64,000 bases of DNA, taken from assembly GCA_022419385.1 (NCBI GenBank), contig JAJUBI010000004.1, positions 4,197,286 to 4,261,285 of the forward strand, read 5' to 3'. Source of the DNA: Paraconiothyrium sp. Pb-2020. Lineage: Eukaryota > Ascomycota > Dothideomycetes > Pleosporales > Didymosphaeriaceae. A program made the translations under genes and the position numbers. Under the pieces are notes generated by a model. It had not been told where the DNA came from. It made no database searches and saw only the letters and a program-made list of their open reading frames with translations. Positions 33,101 to 44,457 of the stretch are shown here, piece after piece. How positions within the stretch are numbered: position 1 is the stretch's first letter; the number at the start of each line of letters is the position of its first letter.

Positions 33101-33967
33101 CTTCCTTGTATACGATGATATTAACTTTGACTCCACGCTGAGCGGCAGCTTGTAACATGCGGTCGATTCTGTATTGCTGATTCTTTGCTGGAGGGCGTCG
33201 GAGGTATAGTTCTGGCGACAACCACCAGTCGAGGATCCAGATGGACTCGCGTGCACGTTCAATTGCCAAAGACACGGCATACATGTAACCTAGAACAGGT
33301 CAGGGTAGTTAAGCACGGGCGGTGGAGAGACATACCACATCCATCAACGTACCTTAGGCAAAAGGTCAGCATATCAATACTCATTCGACGCGATGTACGC
33401 TTACCACTTGATGTCGTTACCCTGACGCTCTGGCGCGAAGCTCAAGAAACGATGCTGGGAATGGTACTCCTGGCCCGGCTGAACTTGGGAGCCCTGGGCG
33501 CTTTGCTGGCCATAGTTGCCCTGCGGACCTCCACCCTGTTGATTTCCTCCCGGTTGGTCATCCTTTCCAGAGACCTTGTCCTTGATGTCCGACGCGACTT
33601 CGTGGAGGGCGCTATGGAGCTTGTCGAACAGACCGAGACCGCCGCCGCCGCCGCCGCCAGAGGAGCCTTGTTGGGCATTCTGTACTATCCGTGAGCGATG
33701 GAGACATCACGCGACTGCACGACCGTCGGTAGATGGGCATAGATATGTTGCTGATGTACGCAGTTGAGCTTGTATGTCATTGCTCGAGACGTGCAGTACA
33801 CAATGGGTTGACATGCGCAGTGTCTAGCGAGTACTCACCTCCTTGTGGCCTCCAAAGAACTTCCTGCCCATGTCGCCGACGAAGCCGCGCTCGCCCTCCT
33901 CGCCCTCCTGCTGTTGGCCATGGTGTTCGCCATACGCTAGGTCGTCGTCGCGGCGATTGTAAGCCAT
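30145..33967 (-). CDS. phospholipase D, C2-less fungal type (PldA-like)
   Basis: Hydrolyses phosphatidylcholine-type lipids to phosphatidic acid at membranes. Nine exons: 33967-33839, 33679-33405, 33352-33336, 33289-33083, 32920-32534, 32479-31786, 31674-31026, 30970-30866 and 30819-30145, giving 1045 residues. Both HKD catalytic motifs are present: HHEKLCLIDG, and HSK joined across an intron to LLIADDQVVICGSAN. Conserved APERQGNDIKW-YVDGCGYM and ILDWWLSPELYLRRPPAKNQ precede the first motif. There are no PX, PH or C2 domains. Two low-complexity insertions lie between the HKD motifs: an acidic Gly/Glu stretch and a Tyr/Gln/Gly-rich stretch. Exon 3 is only 17 nt. The 162-nt intron 4 is a multiple of three and stop-free, so it may be retained (1099 residues). 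Head-to-head with cyanase. Confidence 0.92.
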
Positions 33968-34727
33968 GATTGCTAAAGCTCAGCTCCTAGCAATGGCTAT
34001 CCAAAAAGAAAGTAAAATTGAGTACTGAAGCTAAGGCAAGCTGAGGGAAGCTTGAGGTGGTCGGTGAAGATCCACCAAACCCCGCGTCGTCATCGTGCTT
34101 CAGCTTGGACAGGGGTCGTGATTCATGCAAACAGGGAACGTCAGGTCGCAGACGCACAGGAATACACGAGATCTGGAGCCTATGGACGTGGTTTGAATTA
34201 GCCACAGGTTCTGAGACAAGGCGAGTGTCTGTCTGCGATTCTGGTGCGGCGGCACGTCGTGCAGCTGTCGTTCCTGCTTAGGCTTGCCCCTCAGTTGCCC
34301 CGCTTCCGCGCCGTATCTCCTACAAGGACCATGACTACAACACCAGCCTCTCGCGCCAGCGTGAAGATCGGCCGTACAGTGTCAAAGGAAGCTTCAGATA
34401 CGCATTATAGATCGAGTAACCCCAGGATACCCAATGTTCCAACTGCACTCCACTGCCTTATTAGCTGGCGAGCCTGTACCTAGCCTTCATCTGGACACGA
34501 GAGACCAGAATCGGCACCGCGGAGATGATGATGCAGGGTCCAGATCAGATCAGATAAGGTGCCGTTGCCATTGATCGGTGACGTATGCGAAAATCAGCAT
34601 GCACAGTATGACAGATTCGTTGCTGGAAGCATTCGGATCTCATTCGGCCATCCCCGCTTCTTCACACCACCCCCGCTACGTGCAGCAATCTGATAACTAT
34701 ATAATCGCTACATTTGTATCTAGAATC
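33968..34727. promoter_or_regulatory. divergent promoter region, phospholipase D / cyanase
   Basis: 760 bp between head-to-head starts. A TATATAA element at about 34699-34705 lies about 25 bp before the cyanase ATG. No other site assigned. Confidence 0.45.
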
Positions 34728-35470
34728 ATGGCTTCTCTTCCTCGTTTTGCTCTTTCCACTCGGTTCGCATCTCGTGCCATTGTGCCAGTTTCTTCAGCTT
34801 TGTTGCGACCATCCGTAGCCTACATAGGTTCTCGACACTTTCACTCCACCAGAATGGCTAGCCACCCAATTGCGACGCTCGATGTATGTATTGAAAAGTC
34901 GTAACGACAACTCCAGCTGACCTATGACAGGCCTCGCTCGTCCCTCGCCTTCCTCCGTCCTCGCCCACCTTGTTCGAGGCAAAGAAGCAGAAGAATCTAT
35001 CCTTTGAAGCAATTGCAAAAGAAGTCGGCCGCGATGAAGTAGCCATTGCCGCCTTATTTTACGGTCAGGCTCAGGCTTCGCCAGAAGACATCAAGAAGCT
35101 CTCACAGATCCTTGATATTCCTGCTGAAACACTGGAATCACAGCTTGCCGGATTCCCAGATCGCGGCAGGACGATAGACATGCCGCCTAAGGAGCCCTTG
35201 ATCTATCGTCTCTACGAGATTGTCCAGAACTACGGATATGCCTACAAAGCAGTGCTCAATGAGAAGTTCGGCGATGGAATTATGTCTGCTATCAGCTTCT
35301 CGACAAAGGTTGAGAAGGAGACGGACGAGAAGGGTGACTGGGCTGTAATTACTCTGAGGGGCAAGTGGTAAGTGCCTTATCTCGCGATTTCAACGCATTC
35401 ACAATAAAGAGTTTACGGATTGTGCACTCTGGGCTGACATTATCATAGGTTGCCTTACTCGCGGTTTTAG
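34728..35470 (+). CDS. cynS: cyanate hydratase (cyanase) with N-terminal extension
   Basis: Converts cyanate and bicarbonate to ammonia and carbon dioxide via carbamate. Exons 34728-34883, 34931-35367 and 35449-35470 give 204 residues. The core is a typical cyanase of about 160 residues: N-terminal helical domain (LFEAKKQKNLSFEAIAKEVG, AIAALFYGQAQ) and C-terminal catalytic domain with Arg and Glu in IYRLYEIVQNYG and Ser in IMSAISFS, ending WLPYSRF after the last intron. About 42 residues precede the usual start: MASLPRFALSTRFASRAIVP...RHFHSTR, Arg/Ser-rich without acids, like a mitochondrial presequence. A second in-frame ATG at 34854 (MASHPIATLD) would give the cytosolic form. Confidence 0.95.
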
Positions 35471-36052
35471 AGGGTCAGCACACAGCAACGTCATCTAGAT
35501 ACTGCTTCATCTGCACCAACATTTCCTGACGGCGAACTTGATTGGCCCTTGTATTGTATAGCTAGTCATTCCTCAGGATAGTGAAAACCCATGTATGTTC
35601 CACATATAGTCGTTTGCAAGTTTTCCTCGTATGTCCTAGTGTGTAGACAGTGGAACAAGTCCTCAACACTACCAAACTTCAAGAATCCGACACTGTAGTA
35701 ACGCGAATACTATTTTTGTACGTGCCATACCTTCCAGATGTCCTACGATGTTCGTACCTTCCGGTTGCACTTTTTTCCGCACTCGTGTAACCCGCGCCTG
35801 CTTCACTTGCGTCTCACCGACTTCTGGCTTTACTCACGATATTGAACCCTCTCACTATCCTACAAACGCTCCCGATCTTCCAGGCATCTGCCTTGTTGCC
35901 TTTCGCCTCTCTTTCACCTGGGCTCCACAACTCTTGGCCATGAATAGTCGCTACTTCCCATCTGTTCCGCTCTAACTCAAACTTGATCACCATCCTCCTG
36001 ACAACTGCCACCGGTCGCCAAGCCATTCGACCTGACGGCAACACCACCCGCC
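35471..36052. other. intergenic, 582 bp
   Basis: 3' flank of cyanase and promoter of the C2H2 gene. C/T-rich stretches at 35.75-36.04 kb look like a fungal 5' leader. No gene seen. Confidence 0.45.
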
Positions 36053-37754
36053 ATGCCCGCCGCTCTAGAGCCTATAAAGGCGTTCGCATGCACCTTCGCT
36101 GGTTGTGCAGCTTCCTTCGACTCCGAAAAGAAGCTCATCAGTCACAAAAAAAATTCCGATGAACACGATTACTGCTCCGCGTGCAAGATGGACTTCGACT
36201 CTTACGACGATCTTGCTCGTCATAAGGCATTCGCGCCAGACAAGCACCACAAGGCATGCCGCATCTGTGGCGAGGAGTTCAAGAGCACTTCAGGGCTCAA
36301 GCGACACACTGAATTGGTATGTTTTCGACAAATACAACTGTGCCGGTCAACGCTGAGCGAGTTTGGTAGTCCCACAAGGTCAAGCAAAAGCTGCCTTGCA
36401 TCGGATGTAATGAAGAATTTCCTGCCCCTGCGATGTTGATCGAGCATCTGGAGTTTGTGAGTTTTCGGGACCCATAGTCGCTGTGTACCGCTTGCTTACC
36501 GTTGTCATTCTTTAGGGTCATTGCGAAGTCATCAGTGCACAACAGTTCATGGGCCATGTGATCCACAAGCAGCTCGTGGTCAAGCTTCTCGGCAGTGGTG
36601 ATGCACACGAGCGCTTCATGCAAAAGACCGCACAATACGATGCATCACTTGATCACGAGGATGGCGGCGGTGTTGGCATCGAGAACCATCTAGAAGAGGA
36701 GCACGACGAAGCGAAGGCCATCAGTCACCCAGCAATCCAGCCCGAGTACGACCAGGATGCCGTTTCTCAAAATGGCGACTGGCCTGCGCTTGCCCAAGGC
36801 CGGAATGCTAGCGGATCATCCACCCTGGCGCCGAGCATGGACCAGATGTCATTGGCGGGTTCCGAATCAGACACGATCGTAGGTTCAAGTAGCAACACGG
36901 TCGATGAGTCTGCGGTACCATCCCAAGGCTCCAAACAGTACGTCCAACTCAGGTTTTGTAACCGTATTTGGCTTATCCTTAGGAGCTTCGTTACAGAGCC
37001 TAGAATTTTTAACTGTGATTTACTGACGCCTCATAGCCAGTTGAAAGCATGGGGTGGACGTTCTGCGAAGGAATTGTTCCCGCAAGCCAAACATACACCA
37101 TCGCCTCCAAAAGAGTTCACCATAGAGGCAGTCGATCAGCAAACGGAAGAACAACATGGAGCGAACATCTTCACTACCCGATTTTGGGACCCGTTCGCAA
37201 AGGAGTACAATCCAGACAGGTTCTACAATGGGCTTATCGAGAAATATTTCTGTCCGTTTATGTGCGAGTAAGTGAGATACCACTCTAAACACTTCTTCTC
37301 TTGCTAACAGTGAGTCTTCAGGCAGGCATTGGCAAACGAAGCAGAAATGCGTGATCACATCCTGGTGGCACACCGCGTGTCGCGTGCGAAGTGTCCCTAT
37401 TGCCTCAAGTACTTCGACAGCGTGACAGCGCTTATGTGTCATTGCCAGTCGCGCGGAAGCAAATGCCAGATCAACAAGGCTGATGACTTTGGAAAATTCC
37501 TGGACACGCTAACGGGCGGTTTTCTCACTGTCAAAGAGAAGGTTCGCCCCGACTACATTCAGAATGAGACGGTTGAGGTGTGGAACGCTGAGGCCCAGGA
37601 GATGGAGAAGTACACGCCGCCGACCATGAAGTATCTGGAGTTTACGTCGAGCAAGCCTATGGACTGGAAGGAGCCTACGAGGGTCGCAGCGCAGATCGGT
37701 GGTGGCAGCACTTCGGATACCTTCAATTACAAGAATCAGCAGTCCCGATGGTAG
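36053..37754 (+). CDS. multi-C2H2 zinc-finger protein
   Basis: Exons 36053-36316, 36370-36456, 36516-36937, 37037-37267 and 37322-37754 give 478 residues. The N-terminal third carries a run of C2H2-like fingers: CTFAGC...H, CSACKMDF...H, CRICGEEF...H and, across an intron, CIGCNEEF...H. A further CPFMC...H and CPYCLKYF...H pair is in the C-terminal third. The middle is disordered and acidic, with SDTIVGSSSNT-type Ser/Thr sequences. The tail (DTFNYKNQQSRW) is aromatic and basic. Several fingers have irregular linkers, so protein or RNA binding is as likely as specific DNA binding. No close named homologue is recognised. Confidence 0.85.
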
Positions 37755-39210
37755 GGGACGAGGACGAAGGCTTCACGGGTAAGGCGTCGGCGTCGGCGTC
37801 GGGCAGTAGTTTATACGTGGCATGTTTTCTAACGCACTGAGTAACCTCAATGCTCTTTACTGATTACAGCCGACTGGTATCTTGAGCCAGCGGGGGGCTT
37901 TCACGATGGGCGATATAGCATGCTACCCACTTCAAATGGGGTATCCCAATAGAAAGATGTATCTGTCATCTTCAATGAAAGGGCCGGTCTTGAGTCGGCC
38001 TTGCGCAGCCAAGCCAAGTGATGTGCTGCACGCTCTCTGCCCAAACGGGAAATGCACGATGCTGCCCGAGCGCGGCACGAATCCATGGGTCCGACCTGTT
38101 CCACGCCTATGGGAGCGCAGAAATCTCCGAGCAACATGCTTGGAGATGCAAAAGTGCCGCACGCTAGCATATAAGACAAAAGACCCTTTTTGCGCGTTTG
38201 AGCACGATGAATGGACGGAGTTCGCTGCACCGTTGGCTGCTTTTAGATGCCCGAGGCTGCCAAATCTCCGGCGCGCGACGAGTCTTAACACGATCATCTT
38301 CCAATATACGATTGTTTGGAAAGGGAAAGGCGTTTGGATAATTTTTGTGTGAAAATTGTGGCTGGTAGGAGTCCTGTGGATACAGCGCGTTGGGAACGTC
38401 AGCCATGTTGCGTATGAAGGTCCACATTTGACAGCCAGCGCAGCTCCGCCACTGCACTTGCGCGCCACAATGGCTCGAGTACGTTCACGCAACAATCACA
38501 ATGTGTTCCAGCCTCCAAGACAAAGCCAAACCTCGGATGAGGCGTTCCTAATCCTCGGCTGCGTGCAAAAGCTCCGGTTCATGAGGTTGCCGTAGCCAGA
38601 TGGGTCAGAAAGTAGTTGAATGCCGTCACGCAGCATGACTTTGCCCCAGGATTATTTAAAGCAACAGGGCAGATCGCTCCGTTTCAGATGGAGCATCCGA
38701 CAGGGGCACACAAAGAGGGGCGGGTGTGATTGGGTGCGTAGGACAGGGTTGAGCGGTGCGTTGCGTAGCGCAGGGCACCATAGCCTGCGCGGGAGGCCCT
38801 GGCCGTCGTATGCAGTGCTCGTCCAGCCTCTGATCTGCGCATGCTGCTCAGCTCAAAAGTCTTGGTGCATGCTATATAGGCGCATGTGCCCTTGCCCTCG
38901 TTTGAGGCTCTTCTCTCGCTTCTGATCCCGTTCAGGCTGCCTGATCCGTGTCGCGTTGTTGTTCTTGCGCAAGACTCTTGACTACAGCCACCAGCGATCG
39001 TCACCTTGCCCAGTGCCAACAACAAAACGAACTCCGGCCAGCTTCTTCCGACTGCTCACCACACCCTCCGTCGCGCCTCCCTTATCCCGACTCTCACCCA
39101 TTCGCCTGTTATAGGCTCGTCAGCAGCCGACTCCGGCCCGCATCTGCAGACTTCTGTCCTACCCGTGCTGCTGCTCGTAAAGTGCCCTCGACGCCGGGCC
39201 ATCTGCCACC
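37755..39210. other. intergenic, 1.46 kb
   Basis: 3' flank of the C2H2 gene and promoter/leader of the rhomboid gene. Frames overlap on both strands around 37.9-38.5 kb without family resemblance. A GGCGTC triplet run occurs near 37783-37801. The last 300 bases are C-rich, as expected for a leader. Confidence 0.5.
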
Positions 39211-39215
39211 ATGGC
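39205..39215 (+). promoter_or_regulatory. optimal translation-start context of the rhomboid gene
   Basis: GCCACCATGGC matches the Kozak consensus at every key position and fixes the start at 39211. Confidence 0.7.
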
Positions 39216-40964
39216 TGCCAATGACTACTACTCGTCCTTTCCAGGAGGCAACAATGCAGGCTCGCGCCCTGAACCCCCACATCACACCACATCCGCGCAC
39301 TCGCTGCAGTCGATATCGCCAGTAACATCACCCTTCGACGATGCGAATCGCTACGACAACCGCCCACACCACGACTACTCTTCGACCGCTCATCTCACAC
39401 ACACTCAGACTGGCGTTTCCTCAACCTACAGCGATACAGCATACCACGGCAACGACCAGTCGCATCCCTATAACAACCGATACGATTCACCCCCCGCAGC
39501 TACACAGCACGATCCCTTCGCCGACCAGAACGCCATTCCGCTGCAACAGCAAGGGAAGATGGGAACACATCCTGCTGCGGCAGGCGTATATCAGATGGAT
39601 CCCGAGGGAAGACCGAGAGAAAAGAGAAAGAAGAAGAAAGGATGGTTTAGCGGGAGGGTTACCTGGGTGGTATATATCCTGACCGCTGTGCAGATTGGTG
39701 TGTTCGTAGGGGAGATCATCAAAAATGGTATGTCCAAATTGTTTTCAAGCTTGAAGCAAAACCCTTCGATAGAGGGCTTAGGATGGTTCTCCATCGAACT
39801 CCGGACCGCATACTAACAAGCAATATAGGTGTACTGACTGGCTCACCCATCCAAACGAAGCCCAACTTCAACATCATGATTGGCCCCTCACCCTACGTCC
39901 TGATCAACATGGGAGCGCGTTACCAGCCCTGCATGCACTACGTTGAAGCCGTGCTCGACAACAACATCCAGCTTTGGCCTTGCCCCAACAGCACAACCTC
40001 CGACTCCACCTGCACCCTCTCCGACCTCTGCGGCATGGGCGGTGTCCCCGACCAACCCGAAAATCTTGCCTGGAAAGACCGCGCCACTAAGAAGGACCAG
40101 GAGCCAGACCAGTGGTGGCGCTTCATCACACCAATCTTTCTGCACGCAGGACTGATCCATATCGGTTTCAACATGCTGCTTCAATTGACGCTCGGACGGG
40201 ACATGGAGAAGGAGATCGGACCCCTACGCTTCACGCTCGTGTACTTCGCCTCCGGGATCTTCGGATTCGTGCTGGGAGGAAACTACGCCGCCGAAGGCAT
40301 CTCCTCGGTGGGAGCGTCTGGCTCCCTCTTCGGCATCCTCGCCCTCGTCATGCTCGACTTGCTCTACAACTGGAACACGCGCCGCTCCCCGGTCAAGGAT
40401 CTGCTTTTCCTGCTGCTCGACATCGCCATCTCCTTCGTCCTAGGTCTGCTCCCCGGTCTTGACAACTTCTCGCATATCGGTGGCTTCTTGATGGGCTTCG
40501 TCTTGGGAATATGCATTTTGCATTCGCCCCAGGCACTCCGCGAACGCATCGGCGTCGATGAACCGCCGTATGCTCCTGCGAATCAGAACCCCACCGCCGA
40601 CGCCGCGCCCGGACTGCAGAAGTTCGTCAAGCAGCCCGTGGGTTTCTTCAAAGGACGCAAGCCTTTCTGGTGGGCTTGGTGGCTGGTGCGCTCTGCGCTC
40701 CTCGTGGTGGTGTTCGTGGGCTTTATTCTGCTGCTGAGGAACTTTTATGAGTGGCGGAATGGCTGCTCGTGGTGCCACCATTTGACGTGTTTGGTAAGTT
40801 AATTCCTGAGTTAGAGCAGAGAAGGAGACGAATGCTAACAAGATGTACAGCCTATCAAGACGGGTAACACGACCTGGTGCGATATTGGAAACATCAAGCC
40901 GACGACGTCCGTGCAAGCGAGTCAGCCGACGGCAACGTCTGCGCCTGTCAGGCTGATGTTTTAG
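39211..40964 (+). CDS. rhomboid-family intramembrane serine protease
   Basis: Exons 39211-39727, 39829-40793 and 40851-40964 give 531 residues; intron 1 ends with a perfect TACTAAC branch site. The first 140 residues are cytosolic and His/Pro/Ser/Tyr-rich, ending in a basic KRKKKKG before the first transmembrane helix. The rhomboid core follows: WWRFITPIFLHAGLIHIGFNM (His and Asn helix), GASGSLFG with the catalytic Ser, and HIGGF with the catalytic His. A seventh hydrophobic segment (ALLVVVFVGFILLL) lies near the C-terminus, followed by Cys-containing NGCSWCHHLTC and TTWCDIG. The active site is complete. It is convergent with dsc1. The long N-terminus suggests the secretase-type subgroup rather than the short Rbd2 type, but I cannot settle this by eye. 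Confidence 0.92.
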
Positions 40965-41414
40965 TGAGCGGAGTCCCTCATGGAAGCGTACATGCGCTGT
41001 GGAAGCGGAGCTGTTTTCGCAGTTTCTTGGGATGATATCCGAAGAGCAGAGGGAGGAAATGCGTACGTTTGCGTACTGCGGAGATACCACTTTAGTACTA
41101 GTATGGTCGTGTACCAGGACGGCATTGCCTGGCGTTGTGTTTGCAGTTTTTAGATGGGCATTGGGAGGGGCTTGGATAACGACGATGATGCGAGAAGGTC
41201 TGTTCCATCCGAGACACCACATCTCAGCTTTACTTAATCATAGTACGCATTTGACTTGCACCCATCGTGCTGCGGTTCACCGTAACCATACATGCCACTC
41301 CTACCTATCCAAAGCAACTCGTCGTGTAATTTCACACTCAAACGATCGTACAAACATCACATACGCAATCTTTAAGCCTTTGCTGAGAAATCGTAACTCT
41401 ACAAACGAACCTCT
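40965..41414. other. intergenic between convergent rhomboid and dsc1
   Basis: 450 bp shared by two 3' ends; no gene seen. Confidence 0.45.
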
Positions 41415-43907
41415 TTACAACGGCGGCAGCACCTCCCTACAATTCGGACACTGCAGCCTATACCTCATCCACCCCTCCAAGCACGCCGTATGGAAAATAT
41501 GCCTACACGGCGTAACCATATACGCCCTGCGCTGCAGCGTCAACCCGCCCAGGCCCTGCACATCCGGACCGCCGCCTCCCGCAGGGATAACCGGGACCTC
41601 TATATCCGTCGCGCAGATGCTGCAGTCGAAGACCTTCCTGCCCTTGCTGCGGGACTCTGCGGACTCTTCCTCCGTGAGCGGCGCGGAGGCGCCGATGGGC
41701 ATGGTGGCGCCTTCTTCGTCCTCGCGCAGGACGGGGTGGTAGTCATATGCGGGGGGTGCCCACGAGGGGGGCACGAAGAAGCGGGAGCCGAGCACCTCTT
41801 GTGCGGCGAGGACGACGATTTGCAGCCAGAGCCAGCCTGCTAGCACGGCCAGACCTTGGAGATCTGTGCGGCTGAATAATATGTTGCCCTCTACTGCGTA
41901 GAAGTAGGCGATGGGGACGAGCCGGACGAGGGATTGCCCGAGGACGAAGTCCCAGCGTAAGGCTTTGCGGCAGTTGCGCATGATGTTGCGGTAGATCTGG
42001 GGCAACCAGAAGGAGAGGTAGAGGAAGCAGAGGGTGTTGAAGTAGAATGCGCGCGCGGTGGAACGCATGGTAGTGAATTGGAGGGTGATGAAGAATGTGA
42101 CAATGAGGAGGAAGCAGTAGCGGCTGTAGAGGGCCCCGAGTTCGGCGCGGGGAGACGTTGTGGTTGGTGTGGTGGGTGTTGGGTTGTTTGTGGTCGGGAG
42201 GAGAGGTTCGTTGTCCGCCGGGTCGTCTTGGTCTGGAGCAACGATGACAGGGGGTGATGGCGTTGGAGTGGTTTGCGGTTGGGCAGCCGTTACGGGGACG
42301 GGAAGGGTATCACTAGACGGAGGTGGTGCGCGAGGTGTGGTTGCCGGAGGGTTTGGTGTTGATGGAGGTTGCGGGCTTGGTGGTGTGGTGGACGCTTGTT
42401 GGCGGTCTTGACGCATCTGCTCCGTGACCTGGACGGTCCAGATGTCCATCAAGAATCGGAGTTCCAGCACGACCGAGAACAGTGCGAGGAATGCAATCGT
42501 GTAGAGCTGCAATTGCGACGTGCCTAGGAACAAGTGCAGGAAAACGAGGGCAAGGAACATGAACCCATCTCCTAGAGCCATCATGGCGATAGTGTAGAAG
42601 CTGATTCGGTTGCGCGTGGACGGTGTTGCAGCTTCCTTGGCCTGCCTGATGATGAACATGAGCTGCACAGCTAGGGTAATGGCAAAAGCAAGAATGCTCC
42701 TTTTGGCGTCATTGTTGAACTCTTCGGTCTTTGAACCGAGTAAATGCATGGCTTGGGAAGGTGGAAAGTCCGGAGGACCTTTCGACTCAAAGACAAAGCC
42801 GCAGTCAGGAGAGAAACCGACCATGTCCATGGCCATCTGCGAGTGGAGAGGAATATTTGCTCCAGTGGGATATCGGATTTCATGTTCAAGCCACTCCACA
42901 TCCGGCTGTTTGAAGGGCTGTCCATGTCGATCGAGGAACTGCACAGGAGCCTCTTGGAGATACAGTATGAATTCGCAGTGGCTTACAGCCATGACCCCCT
43001 CAGCTGCGCCTTCTACGGCAGATGACCAAGGATTCCATACGGGAAACGGCCGTTCCAACTGGTTTTGTATAGTCTGGTGTATCGTCCGGTTGAGTAGTTC
43101 TTGGGAGCTTGTATAGAGGGTGGCGAGAGCTGTAGATGTGGGAGGGCAAATATCCCAGCGAACCTATGCTGGTCAGTCGAAGGTCTATGTAGATTACACC
43201 TCCATTTCCTTACCTTTCACTCGTCGTGGTCAACACAGCGCCTCCAAACTCTGGGTAGTGTACCCGTTGAGACTGAACTCCCACCAGTTATCCCCCCAAC
43301 TATCCGCATCCCCAATAACAACCTTCGCTTTAAGCTCACTCGTTGTCCGATTGTCGTCCGTCCGCTGGGGGCCATCCACCTCCGTAAGATGCAGCCTGAC
43401 CATTCCATGCGACCCTGTGAGATTTCTGTCGAACTCGCCGAGCTGCGACTCCATGTGTATATGCCCAGTTGTATTCAGAAGATCGAGCGCGGGCCGTGTC
43501 CGACTCAAAGGGCTCTGGACCCATTCACCCTGCACAAAGCCTGAGATGTTCCTGTACACTGTCTCCTTGTTTCCCTCGTGGTTCCTCCCGTCCAACCAGC
43601 CCTGCGCTCTTTCCCCTAACACGCCTCTCATCCTCTCACGCGCCCTACTCTTAACGTCGCCTAAGACATCCCACGTAAAGGCATCCTGTTCCCTCAACCC
43701 CGTAACATTCAGCCACTTCTTCTCCTTTGCATCAAAGTCCCCCCATATCGTTCTGTTCAGAATATCGAGCTGTTCCCACTCGCGGTCGATGACCTCGTCG
43801 TAGCGCGATCGCGTGTTAAAGCCAGGGTTCTGCGGCTCTGGCGAGTTGATGAGGAGCAGGAGGATGATGAAGAACAGGAACTGGCGCGGGTCCCGGCGGA
43901 CTTCCAT
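41415..43907 (-). CDS. dsc1: Dsc1/Tul1-type transmembrane RING E3 ligase of the Dsc complex, with two apparent frame breaks
   Basis: Catalytic subunit of the Golgi/endosomal Dsc E3 ligase, which ubiquitinates membrane proteins and in several fungi is needed for SREBP activation. Exons 43907-43214 and 43163-41415 flank a 50-nt intron. N-terminal signal/anchor (FLFFIILLLLIN), a lumenal domain with several NxT/S sequons and FVQGEWVQSPL, several transmembrane helices, a Pro/Thr linker and a C-terminal RING-H2 (FDCSIC...CRHIFHTAC...CPNC). The expected lumenal order NGVHYPEFGGAVLTTTSERF (frame 2) and FAGIFALPHLQLS is present, but one base seems missing at GGG 43263-43265 and another near 43118-43125, before TLYTSSQELLNRT. 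Either the assembly has indels or this copy is broken; the rest is intact and near full length (about 830 residues). Confidence 0.85.
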
Positions 43908-44457
43908 CAGGGTGGTTGTGAGGTCGCGAAAGCCATCGAGGGGCAGTGGCTCTGGTCCGATGTGGTGCCTACTCGTAAGCTGGGGTACTCGGATGACGCT
44001 GCCGCTCGGAGGTCCGCCAGCCACGTGCGTTGGGCTTGGCTTTAGGGGTAACACAACGCGTCCAAGGTTATGACATTGAAAAGTTGCAAAGATTAATGAA
44101 TAACGATATTCCCATGTAGACTCTTGTCCACTTGTAAGATAGTATCTCTGAAAATGCAATTGGGTTATAAACTGTCCCTATATGCTTATGTTTACGAGAG
44201 CATTCTCAAAGATGTATTGTATTAACGACTGACATTTCTACATAAGGGCAAAGGGGGGTATTGATTAAACATGTGTACAAAGAAAGGATTCTTTTCCAAT
44301 TACATCGCGTCATGCCAGAGACCAAAACGCCTGTCACAAAACAACCTTGCGCCGACAATGATCCCATGAGAGCGCCATGAAACCATAGCTCCTCAATCTG
44401 CAAGACTGGTATACAGAGCCGAGACAGCTCCTAATATATCGCCGGAATTTGGTAAGT
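43908..44457. other. intergenic, dsc1 promoter and fzo1 3' flank
   Basis: 550 bp. The frame upstream of the chosen dsc1 start stays open to 44159 but lacks the anchor-like character, so it is taken as leader. No other gene. Confidence 0.45.

Noticed and set aside
37882..38495. Overlapping 156- and 187-residue frames on opposite strands
   Set aside because: Neither resembles a known protein; mutual overlap suggests chance in a promoter region.
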